Notes: generated from the letters alone by a model not told the origin. 34,004 nt of DNA from Deltaproteobacteria bacterium (GCA_021372415.1 JAJFUM010000007.1:1-34004); one strand, 5' to 3'; counted from the stretch's first letter, positions 7,564 through 17,281 are shown. Program-made: numbers and translations.

Positions 7564-8502
7564 ATGATGCCATTCATCCAGAGGAATCGGCGCATCCTCA
7601 CCTCGGTTCTTTGCCTGACCGGCATCGCCGTCATGGTGGCCTACGCCCTGTGTCTGGGCTCCTGCAGCTACCTCAAGGGGGACCTCCTGGGTGTGGACCT
7701 CAAGTTCGCGGGGATCTTCTACATGGCCGTGATCCTCGTCCTGGCCCTCCTCGGAAGGTCCTTCCTCTGCATGCTCCTTTTGGCCTTCGGGTTGGGCGGG
7801 GAGATCTTCCTGATCACCTACCAGATCCGGGCCGGCGTCTACTGCCCCTACTGCCTGGCCTTCGCCGCCACGGTCCTGGCGTCCTTCGTGGTCCACTTCG
7901 ATTCCGCCAGGAAGGGAACCGCGGCCCTTGCCGCCGGTGCGGGGCTGGTCTTCTTCCTCTTGGCCTTCTCGGGCACGACGGCGCCGTCCGCGGCCGTTGA
8001 CTCCCCGACCCCCGCCTACGGGCGGGGTCCCGTGGAGGTCCGGATCTACACGGACTACTTTTGCGAGCCCTGCCGCGCCGAAGAGGCAGAGGTGACGGCC
8101 CGCGTCGCTCCCCTGGTGGAAAGGGGCCTCATCCGCGTCACCTTCGTCGATACGCCGGTCCACGACGAGACGGTCCTCTACGCCGGCCGTTTCCTCTCGG
8201 CGCTCAACGCGGAAAAAGACGGGGGGCTCCCCCTGGTCCTCCGGGTGCGCGCCGCCCTCTTCGAGGCGGCCGGCCAGGGGATCAGGACCCCTTCGGACCT
8301 GGACGCATTCCTGAAGCGCAAGGGGATCTCTCTCAAGCCGCTCGACACGGCCCCGGCTTTCAAGGCCTATGGCAATCTCCTGAAGGAGGACCGGATCCAG
8401 TCCACGCCCACCTGCGTCATCGTCAGGCCGGGCGGGAAAAGGACCTTCACCGGCAGGGAAGAGATCATCAAGGCCCTGCAGGAGCTGAAGGGCGGCTCCT
8501 AG
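7564..8502 (+). CDS. Vitamin K epoxide reductase (VKOR) domain fused to a thioredoxin-fold (DsbA-like) domain
   Basis: A 312-residue membrane protein that should both regenerate and carry out disulfide formation in the periplasm. An in-frame GTG exists at 7507, but the ATG pair at 7564/7567 lies behind a GAGAGGGGGG stretch and directly precedes the first helix. The VKOR part (about 8-135) has hydrophobic helices, loop cysteines Cys30 and Cys34, GVDLKFAGIFYMAVI, and the catalytic CPYC (94-97) at the membrane border after EIFLITYQIRAGVY. The thioredoxin-like part (about 155-308) has IYTDYFCEPC (active site 167-170) and the cis-proline STPT (280-283). VKOR-Trx fusions are known in bacteria lacking DsbB. 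The C-x3-C loop pair is closer than the usual wider spacing. DsbC-like isomerase is encoded two genes upstream. Confidence 0.88.
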   Translation: MMPFIQRNRRILTSVLCLTGIAVMVAYALCLGSCSYLKGDLLGVDLKFAGIFYMAVILVLALLGRSFLCMLLLAFGLGGEIFLITYQIRAGVYCPYCLAFAATVLASFVVHFDSARKGTAALAAGAGLVFFLLAFSGTTAPSAAVDSPTPAYGRGPVEVRIYTDYFCEPCRAEEAEVTARVAPLVERGLIRVTFVDTPVHDETVLYAGRFLSALNAEKDGGLPLVLRVRAALFEAAGQGIRTPSDLDAFLKRKGISLKPLDTAPAFKAYGNLLKEDRIQSTPTCVIVRPGGKRTFTGREEIIKALQELKGGS

Positions 8503-8602
8503 AGGGGATCGACATACAGACGTCCCTCCCCGGGGCTACGCGGGCCAAGGCCTCTCCGGCTTCCGGCCCCTACTGGAAAGGGATTCACCGGGAGCGGGAT
8601 GT

Positions 8603-8631
8603 AAAAAAACGGCCGGGACTTGCCCGGCCGT
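8603..8631 (-). terminator. Intrinsic terminator of the minus-strand cytochrome gene
   Basis: A perfect 9-bp stem (8609-8617 with 8623-8631, ACGGCCGGG/CCCGGCCGT) encloses a 5-nt loop. Read on the minus strand it is followed by seven T (complement of 8603-8609). It lies 25 nt after the stop of the cytochrome gene. In the plus direction the stem is followed by a poor T tract, so it would stop transcription from the VKOR side only weakly. Confidence 0.88.
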
Positions 8632-8655
8632 TCGCCTTTCGGATTGTCGATCCCC

Positions 8656-9126
8656 TCACTTCTTGTCGCGTATCTTGGCGTGGCACTCGCTGCACTTGGC
8701 CTTGATCTCGCCGAGTTTGGTCTTGATCAGATCACCGTCCTTCTTGGAGGCGGCGGTGGAAAGTTCCCTGGCCAGGGCCGCCAGGGACAGAGTGATCTCC
8801 TTGGCCACAGGATTGGCCAGGCCGTTGCCGGTCTTCTGGGCCTCCGCGGCCATGGCAGTGGCATCCTTGGCAATGGCCTCGAACTTCTTGGCCCCGGCGT
8901 TCTTGTCCGTGTCGGCCTTCGTGTCCGCTTGACCCTTGCCCTCCTGACCCTTGCCCTCGGGAAGCTTCGTGTCCCCGAGGTTTTTGTTCATGGCAGCCAT
9001 CCACGCGGCGCGCGCCTGCATCAGAACCTGGGAAGGCCGCAACGGCGGCTTGGACTCTCCGGCGGCGACGACCATGACGGCGGCCGCAAAGATGCTGATG
9101 GTCAAAAACGCGATCATCCTTTTCAT
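8656..9126 (-). CDS. Small secreted c-type cytochrome (cytochrome c'/c556-like) with a charged low-complexity insert
   Basis: A 156-residue exported protein with a signal peptide ending near residue 22 and a single haem-attachment motif CSECH (145-149), 7 residues before the end. A haem site at the extreme C-terminus of a helical protein is the hallmark of class II cytochromes c (c', c556). The central part (about 55-81) is rich in Lys, Gly, Asp and Gln with GKGQ repeats, unlike the usual compact four-helix core. The ATG follows AAGGAG at good spacing, a promoter is visible upstream and an intrinsic terminator downstream, so it is a single-gene unit. Electron transfer or gas/redox binding is possible. 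Covalent haem attachment is inferred from the motif, and the exact subfamily is uncertain. Confidence 0.75.
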   Translation of the reverse strand: MKRMIAFLTISIFAAAVMVVAAGESKPPLRPSQVLMQARAAWMAAMNKNLGDTKLPEGKGQEGKGQADTKADTDKNAGAKKFEAIAKDATAMAAEAQKTGNGLANPVAKEITLSLAALARELSTAASKKDGDLIKTKLGEIKAKCSECHAKIRDKK

Positions 9127-9174
9127 AGGGCACTCCTTAACAGCGACAATGGGGTCCTCATGAAACGATTGTCC

Positions 9175-9204
9175 TTTATACCATCCCGATTTCGGGGAAG
9201 TCCA
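9175..9204 (-). promoter_or_regulatory. Candidate sigma-70 promoter of the cytochrome gene
   Basis: On the minus strand TGGACT (9199-9204), an 18-nt spacer and TATAAA (9175-9180) precede the ATG at 9126 by about 50 nt. The spacer holds a perfect 12-bp palindrome CCCGAAATCGGG (9185-9196), which could be an operator. Confidence 0.5.
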
Positions 9205-9287
9205 GCCCTTTTCTCTTCACGGTCCGCCGGCAATTTGCGGCGGGGTCGCCATCCCCGTCGTCCCGAACCCCGCGGCCGCACTGGGCT

Positions 9288-10862
9288 TTATCCGACCACG
9301 GGGATCTCGTAGCGGGGTGCCAGGGCCTCGTCGACTCCCTCGCGGTCCTGTTTCAGGGCATAGGGGAGGTAGTTGAGGATGTCCTGGGCGGTGATCCCGT
9401 CCTGACCCTTGTCCTCCGCAGCGAGGTCGCCCGCCAGGCCGTGGAGGAAGACCCCCTTGCGAACCGCCTCTTCCAAGGGCAGCCCCAGACCGGACATGGC
9501 TGCAATCGTGCCGGTCAGGACATCCCCTGCCCCGGCCGTCGCCATCCCCGCATTCCCGCTCAGGTTGATGAAGACGCGCCCATCGGGCGTCCCGATCAGG
9601 GAATGGGCCCCCTTGAGGACGATCCAGGCCCCGAGGCGTCCTGCGGTCTCCTGGAGGCAGGGGATCCTCCGCCCTTCGACCTCGGCGATGGTAAGGCCCA
9701 TGAGCCGCGCCATCTCCCCGGGGTGTGGGGTCAGGACCGTCGGCGCCTTGCGTCTCCGGAGGATCTCCGGATCTTCGGCCAGGGTCGTGATCCCGTCGCC
9801 ATCCACAAGCAGGGGTTTGTCCACGGCAGCGGCCATCTCCCGGACGAGTTGCCGGGTCTCGGAATCCAGAGACAGGCCGGGGCCGATGACAACCCAATCG
9901 ACCCGACCGGACAGGTCCAGGAGGCCCTCCCGGTTGGCCGCGGAGAGCGTGCCCTCGGGGGTCTCCGCCTGGGGGACGAAGACGATTTCGCTCCCCCGGA
10001 CCGCCAGGAAGGGGGTCATCGACCGGGGGGCGGCCAGCCGCGCGTAACCTCCCCCCGACTTGAGATAGGACATGGCGGCAAAGTAGGGGGCACCGAAATA
10101 CCCCGCAGCCCCGGCGATGAACAGGCAGTCCCCCATTGATCCCTTATGGGCCGTGGGCGGGCGGAGCGGCAGGGGGAGGAAGCCGTTCGTTTCGATCTTG
10201 AGCGCCTCGTCCTCCTCGAGGGCAGGGGGAAAGGAGATGCGGCAGAGGTGGAGCGTCCCGCCCAGCCCGAAGCCGGGGTAGAGGAGATTTCCGAGTTTCG
10301 GCAGGCCGAAGGTCACGGTATGGTCCGCCCGGACGGCCGCCCCCATCACCGCGCCTGTGTCCCCTTGGACGCCCGAGGGGATGTCGAGGCTCAGGACCGG
10401 CCTGCCGCTGGAATTGATCAGGTCGATCGCCTCCCGGTAGGCCCCTTCCACCTCGCGGTCGAGGCCTGTCCCGAAGAGGGCATCGACGATCCCGTCGCAG
10501 TGGAGGACCGCGGACCTCAGGGCCGAGATCCCTTCGACCCGGGTCGCTTCGATGGGGAGCTTCTGGAGGATCCCCCAGTTGGTCCTGGCGGCCCCTTTGA
10601 AGCGCGCGGGATCGCTGAAGAGGAAGACCCGCGGCGTCCCCCCTTCGGCCAGAATGTACCGCGCCACGACCAGGCCGTCGCCGCCGTTGTTCCCGGCGCC
10701 GCAGAACAGGACGATCCTTCTGCCGGCCACGCCGAATTCCCGGGAGAGGACCTCGAAGGAGGCCCTGCCGGCATTCTCCATGAGGATCTCCTCCGGGATC
10801 CCGAACGTTTCAACGGCCTGCCGGTCCATCGCCCTCATCTGGGCCACGCTGCAAACCTTCAT
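9288..10862 (-). CDS. nnr: Bifunctional NAD(P)H-hydrate epimerase / ADP-dependent NAD(P)H-hydrate dehydratase
   Basis: A 524-residue metabolite-repair enzyme. The N-terminal YjeF_N domain (about 1-215) epimerises R-NAD(P)HX to the S form. It shows MENAGRA, the nucleotide-binding GAGNNGGDG (55-63), DALFGTGLDREV (127-138) and DIPSGVQGDTG. The C-terminal YjeF_C ribokinase-like domain (about 230-505) dehydrates S-NAD(P)HX with ADP. It shows KGSMGDCLFIAGAAGYFGA, LTPHPGEMARL (377-387), VLKGAHSLI and GNAGMATAGAGDVLTG (436-451). Length matches the bifunctional bacterial form. The ATG has GGGAGGG upstream. The YyaL-like gene ends 135 nt upstream on the same strand. The last residues (PRYEIPVVG) lie beyond the domain and are unremarkable. 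Confidence 0.96.
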   Translation of the reverse strand: MKVCSVAQMRAMDRQAVETFGIPEEILMENAGRASFEVLSREFGVAGRRIVLFCGAGNNGGDGLVVARYILAEGGTPRVFLFSDPARFKGAARTNWGILQKLPIEATRVEGISALRSAVLHCDGIVDALFGTGLDREVEGAYREAIDLINSSGRPVLSLDIPSGVQGDTGAVMGAAVRADHTVTFGLPKLGNLLYPGFGLGGTLHLCRISFPPALEEDEALKIETNGFLPLPLRPPTAHKGSMGDCLFIAGAAGYFGAPYFAAMSYLKSGGGYARLAAPRSMTPFLAVRGSEIVFVPQAETPEGTLSAANREGLLDLSGRVDWVVIGPGLSLDSETRQLVREMAAAVDKPLLVDGDGITTLAEDPEILRRRKAPTVLTPHPGEMARLMGLTIAEVEGRRIPCLQETAGRLGAWIVLKGAHSLIGTPDGRVFINLSGNAGMATAGAGDVLTGTIAAMSGLGLPLEEAVRKGVFLHGLAGDLAAEDKGQDGITAQDILNYLPYALKQDREGVDEALAPRYEIPVVG

Positions 10863-10997
10863 CCCTTTTCCCTCCCCCTTCTCCGGACCCCGAACACCGG
10901 AGGCTCGCCGCCGGAACCGCTCCCGGGGCTTGCCGGTTCCTGTTGCGGGGATTATACGCCAAACCCGAAACGATGCAACCCATCCGAACCGGCGGCC

Positions 10998-13094
10998 TCA
11001 ACGCCGGAATTGTTCTTCGAGCCGCCCCGCCAGGGTCTCGGGGTCCGTTTCCGGCGGCTGGCAGGAAAGGCCCGTGCAGAGGTAGGCCGTCGCCCGGCCG
11101 CCAAGGGCATGCATGGGTCCGGCGAAGGGGGCCAGGGTGGCGATCTCCGGTTCGACCTCTTCCTCGGGGCGCAGCAGGACAGTCAGCGAGGGGAGGTAGG
11201 AACGCCTGAGGACGGTCAGCAGGCCGGCCGTGTCCCGGGCTCCCGGACGGCCGGCGACGACCGCCTCGCATGAAGGGGCCGCCAGGAGTTCCAGGGCGGC
11301 CATCCACTGGGCATGGGCAGAGGGCTGTCCCCGGAGCGATCCAGAGAAGGCGCGGCCCAGTGCCGCCGCCTCCCCTTCCAGGCGGGGATCACCGGTGAGC
11401 CTTCCGAGGCGGATGAGGTTCATCAGGGTCACGGCATTTCCGGACGGGACGGCCCCGTCGTACCCCTCTTTGAGCCGGGCAGGCAGGGCCTCGCCATCGT
11501 CGGGCGTCATGAAGAATCCCCCGTCGGGATCGCGGAAGCGGTCCTCCAGGGCCTTCTGAAGGGCCAGGGCCTCCCGAAGGTCGCCAGTGGCGAAGCCCGC
11601 CTCGTAGCATTCGATCAGGCCCCAGATCAGGAAGGCGTAATCGTCCAGATACCCCTTCACCGCCGCTTCTCCTTTGCAGTAACGGTGGAGGAGTCGACCG
11701 TCGGCCGTCCTCAGACGTCCCAGCAGAAACGCGACCGTCTGCCGGGCCGCCTCCAGATACCGCGGCTCGTTCAGGACCCACGATGCCCGGGCCAGCGCTG
11801 CGATCGCCAAACCGTTCCAGTCGGTGAGGACCTTGTCGTCCAGGCCGGGCCTGGCCCGGTTCCCGCGGGCGGCCAGGAGGCGCGAACGGATCGCCTCCAG
11901 GCGCTGGAGGAGCTCCGCCTCTCCGAGCCCGTGGTCGCGGGCGATCCGCTCAAGGGGAACCGCACGGTGCAGGATGTTCCACCCTGTCGTTCCCCCCGTC
12001 GCCGGATCAATGAAATTCCCCCCTTCGGCGAGGCCGAAGGCCTCCTGGGCGATCCGGGCATCCTCGTGGGAAAGCAGCTTCCGGACCTCGTCGGCCTGCC
12101 AAAGATAAAAGCGGCCCTCCTCCCCTTCGCTGTCGGCGTCCCGGGCCGCGCAGAAGCCGCCCTCGGGGGTCCGCATCTCGCCCAGGAGGTAGTCGAGGAC
12201 CTCCCGGAGCGTCCGGGCATGGGCTTCGTCGCCCGTTGCCTGAAAGGCCTCCCCATAGGCCAGCGCGAGCAGGGCTTGGTCGTAAAGCATCTTCTCGAAG
12301 TGGGGAACGAGCCATTGCCGGTCGGTGCTGTAGCGGTGAAATCCCCAGCCCAGATGATCGAAGATCCCGCCTCGGCGCATCGCCCCGAGGGTCTCCTCCG
12401 CCATCTTCAGGGCTTCGTCCGCACCGGTCCGCCGCCAGTAGCGCAGGAGGAAGACCAGTTGATGGGGCATGGGGAACTTCGGGGCATCCCCGAAGCCGCT
12501 GTGGGCCGTGTCGTACTCCCCTCTGAGCGCATCGAAGGCCGAATCCAGGACCTGCTCGATCTGGAAATTCTCCTCGCGCTTCCTGGCCGGCCCGAGCGAG
12601 GCCACCATCCGGGTGGCGGCTTGGTCCACCTCGCCGCGGCGGGTCCTCCAGAGGTCAGCGAGCCGGGGGATCAGATCGAGGAGCCCAGGCCGTCCCCACC
12701 GTTCCTCCTTCGGGATGTAGGTGGCCGCAAAGAAGGGACGCCTCTCGGGCGTCATGACGATGGTGAGCGGCCAGCCGCCACTGCCGGTCATGAGCTGGCA
12801 GGCCCTCATGTAGATGCCGTCGACGTCCGGCCGCTCCTCGCGGTCAACCTTGACGCAGACGAAGGCCCCGTTGAGGAGGGCCGCGACCTGATCGTCCTCG
12901 AAGGATTCGTGGGCCATGACGTGGCACCAATGGCAGGTGGAATAGCCGATGGAGAGGAAGACGGGCCGGTCCTCCCGACGGGCCCGGGCGAAGGCCTCCT
13001 CTCCCCAGGGATACCAATCGACGGGATTTGCCGCGTGCTGGAGAAGATAGGGGCTCTTCTCGTCCTTAAGGCGGTTGAGTCGGTCGTTGCGCAT
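10998..13094 (-). CDS. YyaL/Spata20-like protein: thioredoxin-like (DUF255) plus alpha/alpha-barrel domain
   Basis: A 698-residue cytoplasmic protein. The N-terminal domain (about 1-165) begins [23 protein letters not shown] and has the diagnostic [10 protein letters not shown] with Cys54-His-Trp-Cys57, followed by [12 protein letters not shown] and [14 protein letters not shown]. The rest (about 200-690) has the pattern of the six-hairpin glycosidase / N-acylglucosamine 2-epimerase fold: [47 protein letters not shown] and [17 protein letters not shown]. The family is widespread but its substrate and reaction are not established, so no enzymatic function is assigned. GAGGA stands about 9 nt before the ATG. 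Length is typical (650-720). It may be transcribed with nnr downstream. Confidence 0.93.
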   Translation of the reverse strand: MRNDRLNRLKDEKSPYLLQHAANPVDWYPWGEEAFARARREDRPVFLSIGYSTCHWCHVMAHESFEDDQVAALLNGAFVCVKVDREERPDVDGIYMRACQLMTGSGGWPLTIVMTPERRPFFAATYIPKEERWGRPGLLDLIPRLADLWRTRRGEVDQAATRMVASLGPARKREENFQIEQVLDSAFDALRGEYDTAHSGFGDAPKFPMPHQLVFLLRYWRRTGADEALKMAEETLGAMRRGGIFDHLGWGFHRYSTDRQWLVPHFEKMLYDQALLALAYGEAFQATGDEAHARTLREVLDYLLGEMRTPEGGFCAARDADSEGEEGRFYLWQADEVRKLLSHEDARIAQEAFGLAEGGNFIDPATGGTTGWNILHRAVPLERIARDHGLGEAELLQRLEAIRSRLLAARGNRARPGLDDKVLTDWNGLAIAALARASWVLNEPRYLEAARQTVAFLLGRLRTADGRLLHRYCKGEAAVKGYLDDYAFLIWGLIECYEAGFATGDLREALALQKALEDRFRDPDGGFFMTPDDGEALPARLKEGYDGAVPSGNAVTLMNLIRLGRLTGDPRLEGEAAALGRAFSGSLRGQPSAHAQWMAALELLAAPSCEAVVAGRPGARDTAGLLTVLRRSYLPSLTVLLRPEEEVEPEIATLAPFAGPMHALGGRATAYLCTGLSCQPPETDPETLAGRLEEQFRR

Positions 13095-13220
13095 CGGTCT
13101 TTTTCCTCAGGCGGGCTGTTCAACGGGAGGCACTGCCCCTCCCTCCGTTTCCCGTTCCCCCTGCAACGGACCTATGCCGGCAGCGGGCGGCATCCTGGAA
13201 GGAACGCCCATCGCAGGGGC

Positions 13221-14924
13221 CTATCCCCCGAGGGTCTCGGCCAGGCGTCGGATCCCGCCGACCGGATCGCCGTGAAGGTGGAACCGGATCACGCGGCGGC
13301 CGGCATTGACAAGGGCCTGACGGTCACCGAAGGCCTGCGCCGCCTTGAGGATCCCGAAGCTCAGTGACGAGGCCGCCGCCCCAAGCTCATCGGGGATCGG
13401 GACATCGCGGGCGTCGTCGGCCGTCAGCTGGATGAAGAGCCCCTTCCCCGCATCGCCCTTGTGGAGTTGGCCGGTGGAGTGGAGGAAGCGGGGCCCGTAG
13501 CCGACGGTCGCGGCCAGCCGGAAACGCGCCCGGATGGCTAGGCGGAGCCTTTCCAGGGCTTCTCCGGTCCTGGGGGTGGGTGTCACAAAGGCCTGGATCG
13601 CCGCATAGGCGCCGGTCGCGGCCTGCCCGAGAAAGGAGGCCAGACAGTTCTCCACTTCCGCCGCCGAAGCGGGACCATAGACGGAGATGCCCGGCGTCCG
13701 GAGAACAGGCTCCTCCGGCGGAAGTTCTCCTTTCTCGCGGTATGTGGCGATCATCTTTCGGGCCAAAGCCTTGGCTGACTCCACGTCTGGCTGATCAAAG
13801 GGGTTGATCCCGAGCCGCGCCCCAGCCACGGCTGTCGCCACTTCCCAGAGGAAGCACTGCCCGCCCAGGTCGTAGGGGTCGGCAATCCTCAGATCAACGA
13901 CGGGATGCCCCGCTGCCGCAAGGGCCCGGAGTTTCTCCTCGCCGGTTTCGTCACCGCCCGCGCGCAGGAAGACAAAGCAGCGGTCCGGTCCGTACGCCTC
14001 CGGTCCCTCCAGTTCCTCCCCGACGACGGGCAGGATCCCCCTCCCCTCCTTGCCGGTGCTCTCGGCGATGAGCTGCTCCAGCCAGTCGCCGAAAGGGGTG
14101 ATGGACGGGGAAAAAAAGAAGGTCAACTTGTCGCGCCCCTGCCCGGCCAACCTCCCGAGAAGGGCGCCGAGAGCCGCGCCGCTCGCCGCCCCCTGACGCT
14201 GCTTCTCTGAGAATTCCTGCCGCGCCGCGGCCGCCGCCCTCTCGATCAGGCGTCCCGTATCCATCCCGATCAAGGCCGCCGGGACCAGGCCGAAGAAGGA
14301 GAGGGCCGAATAGCGTCCGCCGATCTCGGGGTCGTTGAGGAACGCGTGGCGGAAACGGCGCGCCACGGCGAGCTCGGCCAGGGCGCTCCCCGGATCGGTG
14401 ATCGCCGCGAAATGCCGCCCTGCCTTGTCGTTGCCCAATCGATCAGCGGCCAAGTTGTAGAAGTAACGGAGGAATGAGAAGGTCTCCACCGTCCCCCCGG
14501 ACTTCGTGGAGACCACAAAGAGCGTCCGGTTCACGTCGAGTCGTTCGGTAAACCCGAGAACGGCCCCCGGGTCCGTGCTGTCCAGAACGGCCAGGTCGAG
14601 AAAGCCCGGCGCCGCGCCGAAAATCCTCCGGAAGACCTCCGGGGCAAGGCTCGATCCTCCCATCCCGAGCAGGAGGACAAAACGGAACCCTTCGGCGCGC
14701 ACGGCCTCCACGAAGGCGCCGATCTCCGGGAGCCTTTCCGTCATGATCAGCGGGCTCTTCAGCCAGCCGAGACGGTCGGCGATCTCTCGCGGATCCGGTT
14801 TCCAGAGGGTATGGTCCCGCTGCCGGATCCGCTCGACGATCCGGCCCTCTCTAAGGGCCCTGAGGGCCTCTTCCTCGACCTCCCGGCAGGAAGCCGGGTG
14901 AAACGCCATCTGCGCCGTCATCAT
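13221..14924 (-). CDS. pgi: Glucose-6-phosphate isomerase
   Basis: A 567-residue phosphoglucose isomerase, which interconverts glucose 6-phosphate and fructose 6-phosphate. I start it at the ATG at 14924 because AAGGAAGG lies 6 nt upstream; an in-frame GTG at 14930 would sit directly on that ribosome-binding site. Family motifs are VLLLGMGGSSLAPEVFRRIF, VVSTKSGGTVETFSFLRYFY (phosphate-binding loop), GGRYSALSFFGLVPAALIGMD, NPFDQPDVESAKALA and the C-terminal LHKGDAGKGLFIQL with the conserved Lys. The QLTADDARDVPIPDELG ending resembles the isomerase half of bifunctional transaldolase-isomerases, but no transaldolase domain is present here. The transketolase gene ends 181 nt upstream on the same strand, so sugar-phosphate enzymes are grouped. 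Confidence 0.93.
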   Translation of the reverse strand: MMTAQMAFHPASCREVEEEALRALREGRIVERIRQRDHTLWKPDPREIADRLGWLKSPLIMTERLPEIGAFVEAVRAEGFRFVLLLGMGGSSLAPEVFRRIFGAAPGFLDLAVLDSTDPGAVLGFTERLDVNRTLFVVSTKSGGTVETFSFLRYFYNLAADRLGNDKAGRHFAAITDPGSALAELAVARRFRHAFLNDPEIGGRYSALSFFGLVPAALIGMDTGRLIERAAAAARQEFSEKQRQGAASGAALGALLGRLAGQGRDKLTFFFSPSITPFGDWLEQLIAESTGKEGRGILPVVGEELEGPEAYGPDRCFVFLRAGGDETGEEKLRALAAAGHPVVDLRIADPYDLGGQCFLWEVATAVAGARLGINPFDQPDVESAKALARKMIATYREKGELPPEEPVLRTPGISVYGPASAAEVENCLASFLGQAATGAYAAIQAFVTPTPRTGEALERLRLAIRARFRLAATVGYGPRFLHSTGQLHKGDAGKGLFIQLTADDARDVPIPDELGAAASSLSFGILKAAQAFGDRQALVNAGRRVIRFHLHGDPVGGIRRLAETLGG

Positions 14925-15105
14925 GGGCACCCTTCCTTGACTCCCTCAAGACAGGCAAACCGCTATCGGGCCGATGCCCCTCGCCGGCGGATAGAAGCCA
15001 TCCGCCACAGGGCAATGCCCGCCAGGACGAAGCCCCTGCCCTTTCCTTCTCCCTTGGCCGGAGCCTTCCAGAGGCGGCGGTTTTGCAGGAACCGCCGGGC
15101 CGCCG

Positions 15106-17160
15106 TTACCGACCCAGGAGGCCCTTGGCCGCCGCCGCCACTGCCTCGACGGTGATCCCGAACTTCTCGTAGATGGTCTTGTAAGGGGCGCTGGCGCCGA
15201 AACGGTCGATTCCCACCACGGCCCCCTCCAGGCCGACGTAATGCTCCCAGCCCAGGCGGACCCCCGCCTCGCAGGCGACCCTTGCCCGGACGGCCGGGGG
15301 CAGGACCCGGTCCCGGTAGTCTTGCGGCTGGCGGTCGAAGAGATCCCAACTCGGCAACGAAACGACGCGGACGCGAATCCCCTCTGCGGCCAGCCTTTTT
15401 CCTGCCGCCAGGGCGATCTCGACCTCCGAGCCGGTCCCTATAAGAATCGCCTCGGGATCCGCCCCCGACTCCCAGAGGACATAGCCGCCCTGTCTCAGGC
15501 CTGACGCGGCTGCAAGCTGGCCCCGGTCCAGGACGGGCAGATTCTGACGGGTGAAGATGAGGGCCGTGGGACCGCTGGTGTTGAGGAGGGCCGCCCGCCA
15601 GGCCTCCACCGTCTCGTTGGCGTCGGCGGCGCGGATGACCGACAGCCCCGGGATCACCCGCAGGCTCATCAACTGCTCGATGGGCTGGTGGGTGGGGCCG
15701 TCCTCGCCGACACCGATGCTGTCGTGGGTGAAGACGTAAATGACCCGAAGGCCCATCAGGGCCGCCAGTCGGATCGAGGGCCGCATGTAGTCGGCGAAGG
15801 TGAAAAAGGTCCCCGTAAAGGGGAGGAGTCCCCCGTGGAGGGCCATCCCGCCGGCGATCGCCCCCATCGCGTGTTCCCTGACCCCGAAGTGGATATTCCT
15901 CCCGCCGTGGCCCCACTCCCCGCCGATCGCCCCCTCCCGGCAGGCGGGCGGATCGCCCGGTCTCTGGAAATCCCCCATCCCCTTGAGCCAGGTGAAGGTG
16001 GAGGGGTTCAGGTCGGCCGAGCCGCCCACGAGTTCCGGGATCCGGGCCGCGACCGCCTGCAGGGCCGCCTCGGAGGTCTTGCGCGTGGCCACGTCCTTCG
16101 TGCCGGCCGGATAGGCAGGAAGGGCCTCCTCCCAGCCGGCCGGGAGCTCCCCCTTCATGACCCGCTCGAAATCGGCCGCCTCGGCCGGATACTCGGCCCG
16201 GTAGCGGCCGAAGACCCCTTCCCAGGCCCGCTGGAGATCGCGTCCCCGCCCCTTCGCCTGGCGGTAGAAGGCCAGGACGTCCTCGGGGACGAAGAAGGCG
16301 GCATCGGTCGGCCAGCCCAGGTTCTCCTTGGCCGCGCGGACCTCGTCGGCTCCAAGGGGGGCGCCGTGCGCAGCGCTGGTGTTCTGCTTTGCCGGCGCCC
16401 CGCAGCCGATCGTGGTCCGCAGGCGGATAAGAGATGGCCGTGACCTGTCGGCCTTTGCCTCGCCAATGGCCCGGTCCACCGAAGCCACGTCGTTTCCGTC
16501 CGCCACGGGGATCACCTGCCAGCCTGCGGCGGAAAAACGGCCGTCGATGTCCTCGGTGAAACACAACGTCGTGGAGCCGGCCAGCGAAATCCGGTTGTCA
16601 TCGTAAAGGACGATGAGCTTCCCCAGGCCAAGATGGCCCGCCAGGGCTGCGGCCTCGGCCGAGAGCCCTTCCATGAGGTCGCCATCGCTGGCAAAGACGT
16701 AGGTGAAATGATCCACGATCGCATGCCCGGGCCGGTTGAAACGGGCCGCCAGATGGGCCTCGGCCAAGGCCATCCCCACCGCGGCGGCGAAGCCCTGTCC
16801 CAGAGGCCCCGTCGTCATCTCCGCACCGGGCGGATGGCGGCGTTCTGGATGGCCGGGGGTCTTGCTTCCCCACTGGCGGAAGGCCTTCAGGTCCTCCAGG
16901 GAGAGGTCATAACCGGTCAGATAGAGGACCGCGTACAGCAGCATCGAGGCGTGGCCGGCCGACAGGACGAAGCGGTCCCGGTCGGCCCAGAGGGGATCGG
17001 CCGGGTTGTACCGAAGCCGCCGAGTCCAGAGGGTGTATGCCGCAGCGGCCGCACCCATCGGCATGCCGGGATGACCGGACTTGGCCTTCTCGATGGCGTC
17101 CGTTGCCAGGAAACGAATGGCATTGATGCACTGCTGTTCCAGGGGAACCTGCTCGCTCAT
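15106..17160 (-). CDS. tkt: Transketolase
   Basis: A 684-residue thiamine-diphosphate enzyme moving two-carbon units between sugar phosphates in the pentose-phosphate pathway. Typical blocks are [24 protein letters not shown] (His30), [37 protein letters not shown] and the ThDP motif [22 protein letters not shown]...DDNRIS. The middle pyrimidine-binding part has [20 protein letters not shown] with the catalytic Glu, and [14 protein letters not shown]. The C-terminal domain has [21 protein letters not shown]. The first glycine of the usual GDG motif is Ser, which is tolerated in the family. AGGAGG lies just before the ATG. A divergent signalling operon starts 232 nt away. Confidence 0.97.
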   Translation of the reverse strand: MSEQVPLEQQCINAIRFLATDAIEKAKSGHPGMPMGAAAAAYTLWTRRLRYNPADPLWADRDRFVLSAGHASMLLYAVLYLTGYDLSLEDLKAFRQWGSKTPGHPERRHPPGAEMTTGPLGQGFAAAVGMALAEAHLAARFNRPGHAIVDHFTYVFASDGDLMEGLSAEAAALAGHLGLGKLIVLYDDNRISLAGSTTLCFTEDIDGRFSAAGWQVIPVADGNDVASVDRAIGEAKADRSRPSLIRLRTTIGCGAPAKQNTSAAHGAPLGADEVRAAKENLGWPTDAAFFVPEDVLAFYRQAKGRGRDLQRAWEGVFGRYRAEYPAEAADFERVMKGELPAGWEEALPAYPAGTKDVATRKTSEAALQAVAARIPELVGGSADLNPSTFTWLKGMGDFQRPGDPPACREGAIGGEWGHGGRNIHFGVREHAMGAIAGGMALHGGLLPFTGTFFTFADYMRPSIRLAALMGLRVIYVFTHDSIGVGEDGPTHQPIEQLMSLRVIPGLSVIRAADANETVEAWRAALLNTSGPTALIFTRQNLPVLDRGQLAAASGLRQGGYVLWESGADPEAILIGTGSEVEIALAAGKRLAAEGIRVRVVSLPSWDLFDRQPQDYRDRVLPPAVRARVACEAGVRLGWEHYVGLEGAVVGIDRFGASAPYKTIYEKFGITVEAVAAAAKGLLGR

Positions 17161-17200
17161 GGTCTGCCTCCTCGTAGGGAATCATGGTGGGTCGGCTTAC

Positions 17201-17227
17201 TGTATACCAATGCACACCTTTAGACAA
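17201..17227 (-). promoter_or_regulatory. Weak candidate promoter of the transketolase gene
   Basis: On the minus strand TTGTCT (17222-17227) and TATACA (17201-17206) lie 41 nt or more upstream of the ATG at 17160. The 15-nt spacer is shorter than ideal. Confidence 0.3.
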
Positions 17228-17252
17228 GTGGATTGGGCTGTCCAGAAACTGC

Positions 17253-17281
17253 TTGACAGACCCCGGCCGACCCGATATCTT
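17253..17281 (+). promoter_or_regulatory. Candidate sigma-70 promoter of the binding-protein/hybrid-kinase operon
   Basis: A perfect TTGACA (17253-17258), a 17-nt spacer and TATCTT (17276-17281) stand about 110 nt before the ATG at 17392. TATAAC directly downstream is an alternative -10. Confidence 0.6.

Noticed and set aside
9225-9244. GC-rich hairpin CCGCCG...CGGCGG after nnr
   Set aside because: It has a 6-bp stem with an 8-nt loop and no T tract on either strand. It is not distinctive enough in this GC-rich sequence to call a terminator.
11313-13367. Plus-strand open frame of 684 codons
   Set aside because: It lies antisense to the clear YyaL-like gene. Its Pro/Gly/Arg/Glu-rich translation shows no family motif. 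It is a product of high GC and codon bias.
14963-16564. Minus-strand open frame of 533 codons in another frame within tkt
   Set aside because: It overlaps the transketolase coding frame on the same strand. Its composition is Gly/Arg/Pro-rich without any domain.
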